DNA of 64,000 nt from Brevibacterium jeotgali (GTDB lineage Bacteria; Actinomycetota; Actinomycetes; Actinomycetales; Brevibacteriaceae). How positions within the stretch are numbered: position 1 is the stretch's first letter; each line of letters opens with the position of its first letter. The position numbers and the translations under genes were made by a program. The notes beneath the pieces are model-generated. The model was given only the letters and a program-made list of their open reading frames with translations, searched no databases and had not been told where the DNA came from. Positions 63,083 to 64,000 of this stretch are shown in pieces. The DNA lies in the NCBI RefSeq assembly GCF_900169175.1, contig NZ_FXZM01000010.1, positions 1-64,000 on the forward strand, read 5' to 3'.

Positions 63083-64000
63083 TCAGTCGTCGTTCGAGTC
63101 GGACTCGTCCGAGTCCGGTGAACTCGACCCGTCGGACTCCGAATCGTCCTCGGCTGATCCGTCACCCGATGATCCGTCTGCTGACTCTCTGCCCTTCGAC
63201 ACCGTCAGCATGACGAGTGCCCCGTCGTCCGAGTCCTGGCCGCCGTCGGGGGACTGCGAGATGACCTTGCCCTTCGCGACGTCGTCGGAGTACTCGTCGT
63301 CGCGGGAGATCCGGAAGCCTTCGCGGGCGAGGTTCCCGAACGCCGTGTCGTAGTCGAGCCCGGTCACGATGGGGACGGAGACGGGCTCGACGCCCTTCGA
63401 GATGACGAGGTCGACCGGTGTGCCCTTCGCCGCCGTTTCGCCGCCGGGCGTGCCCTGGCTCACCACAGCGTCCTCCGGTGCGTCGTCGGAGAACTCGCGT
63501 GTGATCTTGCCGAGCACCATGCCCGCTGACTCGAGGGTCGTCCGCGCATCCGCCTCCGCAGACCCGGTGACGTCCGGGACCGTGAAGAGCTCTTCGCCCT
63601 GCGACACGGTGACCGTGACGACCGACCCGCGGTCGAGTTCGGTTCCCGCTCCCGGGTCCACATCGAGGATGCGACCTTCGGGAATCGTGTCGCTGTGGCC
63701 GTCGGCGGTTTCGGCACGCAGGCCTGCATCCTCGACGAGACTGATGAACTCCTCGGGGTCCTGCCCGGCGGTGACGTCCGGCACCACCGTCGCGCGGTCC
63801 GTCAGGGCGACTGCCGCACCGACCGTGAGGAGCGCGGTGACGAGGACCGCGACCAGCCCCAGCAGCACGCCGCGACGCCGTCGCCTCCGGCTGACGGACG
63901 CATCCGGGCCCGCCGCCGAGGTCCCGGCGACAGCCGCTGCCGTCGCTGGGACGCCGTCCTGCGAGGAATCGGTCACCGATGCCTCGGCCTCGTCTGTCTC
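63083..64000 (-). CDS. PASTA-domain Ser/Thr protein kinase, C-terminal part
   Basis: The frame is open to the window edge; 305 residues of the C-terminal part are visible. A basic stretch (RRRRRR) and one transmembrane helix (GVLLGLVAVLVTALLTVGAA) are followed by three PASTA repeats of about 66 residues, each starting near VPDVT or VPIVT, and a Ser/Asp-rich extracellular tail of about 35 residues. The cytoplasmic kinase domain must lie beyond 64000. PASTA repeats bind muropeptides or lipid II. Position next to class II aroG suggests a PknL-type kinase. The kinase assignment is inferred from architecture. Confidence 0.8.
   Translation of the reverse strand, partial: ETDEAEASVTDSSQDGVPATAAAVAGTSAAGPDASVSRRRRRRGVLLGLVAVLVTALLTVGAAVALTDRATVVPDVTAGQDPEEFISLVEDAGLRAETADGHSDTIPEGRILDVDPGAGTELDRGSVVTVTVSQGEELFTVPDVTGSAEADARTTLESAGMVLGKITREFSDDAPEDAVVSQGTPGGETAAKGTPVDLVISKGVEPVSVPIVTGLDYDTAFGNLAREGFRISRDDEYSDDVAKGKVISQSPDGGQDSDDGALVMLTVSKGRESADGSSGDGSAEDDSESDGSSSPDSDESDSNDD

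Noticed and set aside
1..64000. Prophage, IS elements or a genomic island boundary
   Set aside because: No transposase, integrase other than XerD, tail or capsid gene, or att-like direct repeats at the tRNA-Pro were found.

Overview
The window is chromosomal DNA of a high-GC actinobacterium. Several blocks keep the gene order known from Mycobacterium and other Actinobacteria: TPR protein / HAD phosphatase / small ORF / tlyA / NAD kinase / recN / steA / steB / pyrG / NUDIX / xerD / parA / scpA / scpB / rluB / cmk / der, then gcvH / garA-like FHA / DUF151, then class II DAHP synthase next to a PASTA protein kinase. The codon bias, near-exclusive TGA stops, GTG starts and many leaderless promoters fit this. 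An LPXTG cell-wall protein and the lack of obvious mycolate genes fit a Micrococcales-type organism better than Corynebacteriales, but I cannot name a genus. No insertion sequences, prophage or CRISPR arrays are visible.

Layout. 1-157: 3' end of a 5S rRNA gene and its terminator. 297-5169: nitronate monooxygenase-sirtuin pair, an aldo/keto reductase and a sortase-anchored beta-propeller-like protein. 5427-30949: long plus-strand housekeeping run for rRNA modification, NAD(P), DNA repair, divisome (SteA/SteB), a polyprenyl-phosphate glycosyltransferase / MurJ / GT4 module inserted before pyrG, chromosome segregation (XerD, ParA, ScpAB), tyrosine synthesis, Cmk, Der and YciO. Many genes overlap by 4 bp. 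30953-45223: acyl-CoA catabolic island with a TetR regulator, two AMP-forming acyl-CoA ligases, two SDRs, three acyl-CoA dehydrogenases, a thiolase and a single-chain biotin carboxylase/BCCP/carboxyltransferase. 45268-47124: MATE exporter and GNAT acetyltransferase. 47134-52379: minus-strand operon of a Pls/PosA-type (epsilon-polylysine-synthetase-like) NRPS and an M1 metallopeptidase. 52507-58239: thioesterase, AlkB, 3-methyladenine glycosylase I and a CydDC-like exporter pair. 58247-62989: shared terminator, tRNA-Pro(GGG), gcvH, GarA-like FHA protein, DUF151 nuclease-like protein, DAHP synthase and threonine aldolase. The right edge cuts a PASTA-domain kinase.

Most interesting points: (i) the Pls-like synthetase coupled to a peptidase, a likely uncharacterised poly-amino-acid system; (ii) the lipid-linked glycan module next to steAB; (iii) the all-in-one acyl-CoA carboxylase in a TetR-controlled island; (iv) a signal-level pattern in which all three TAG stop codons among 53 genes lie inside -10 hexamers, together with a set of leaderless promoters with 6-8 nt between the -10 box and the start codon, two of them apparently driving short leader ORFs.
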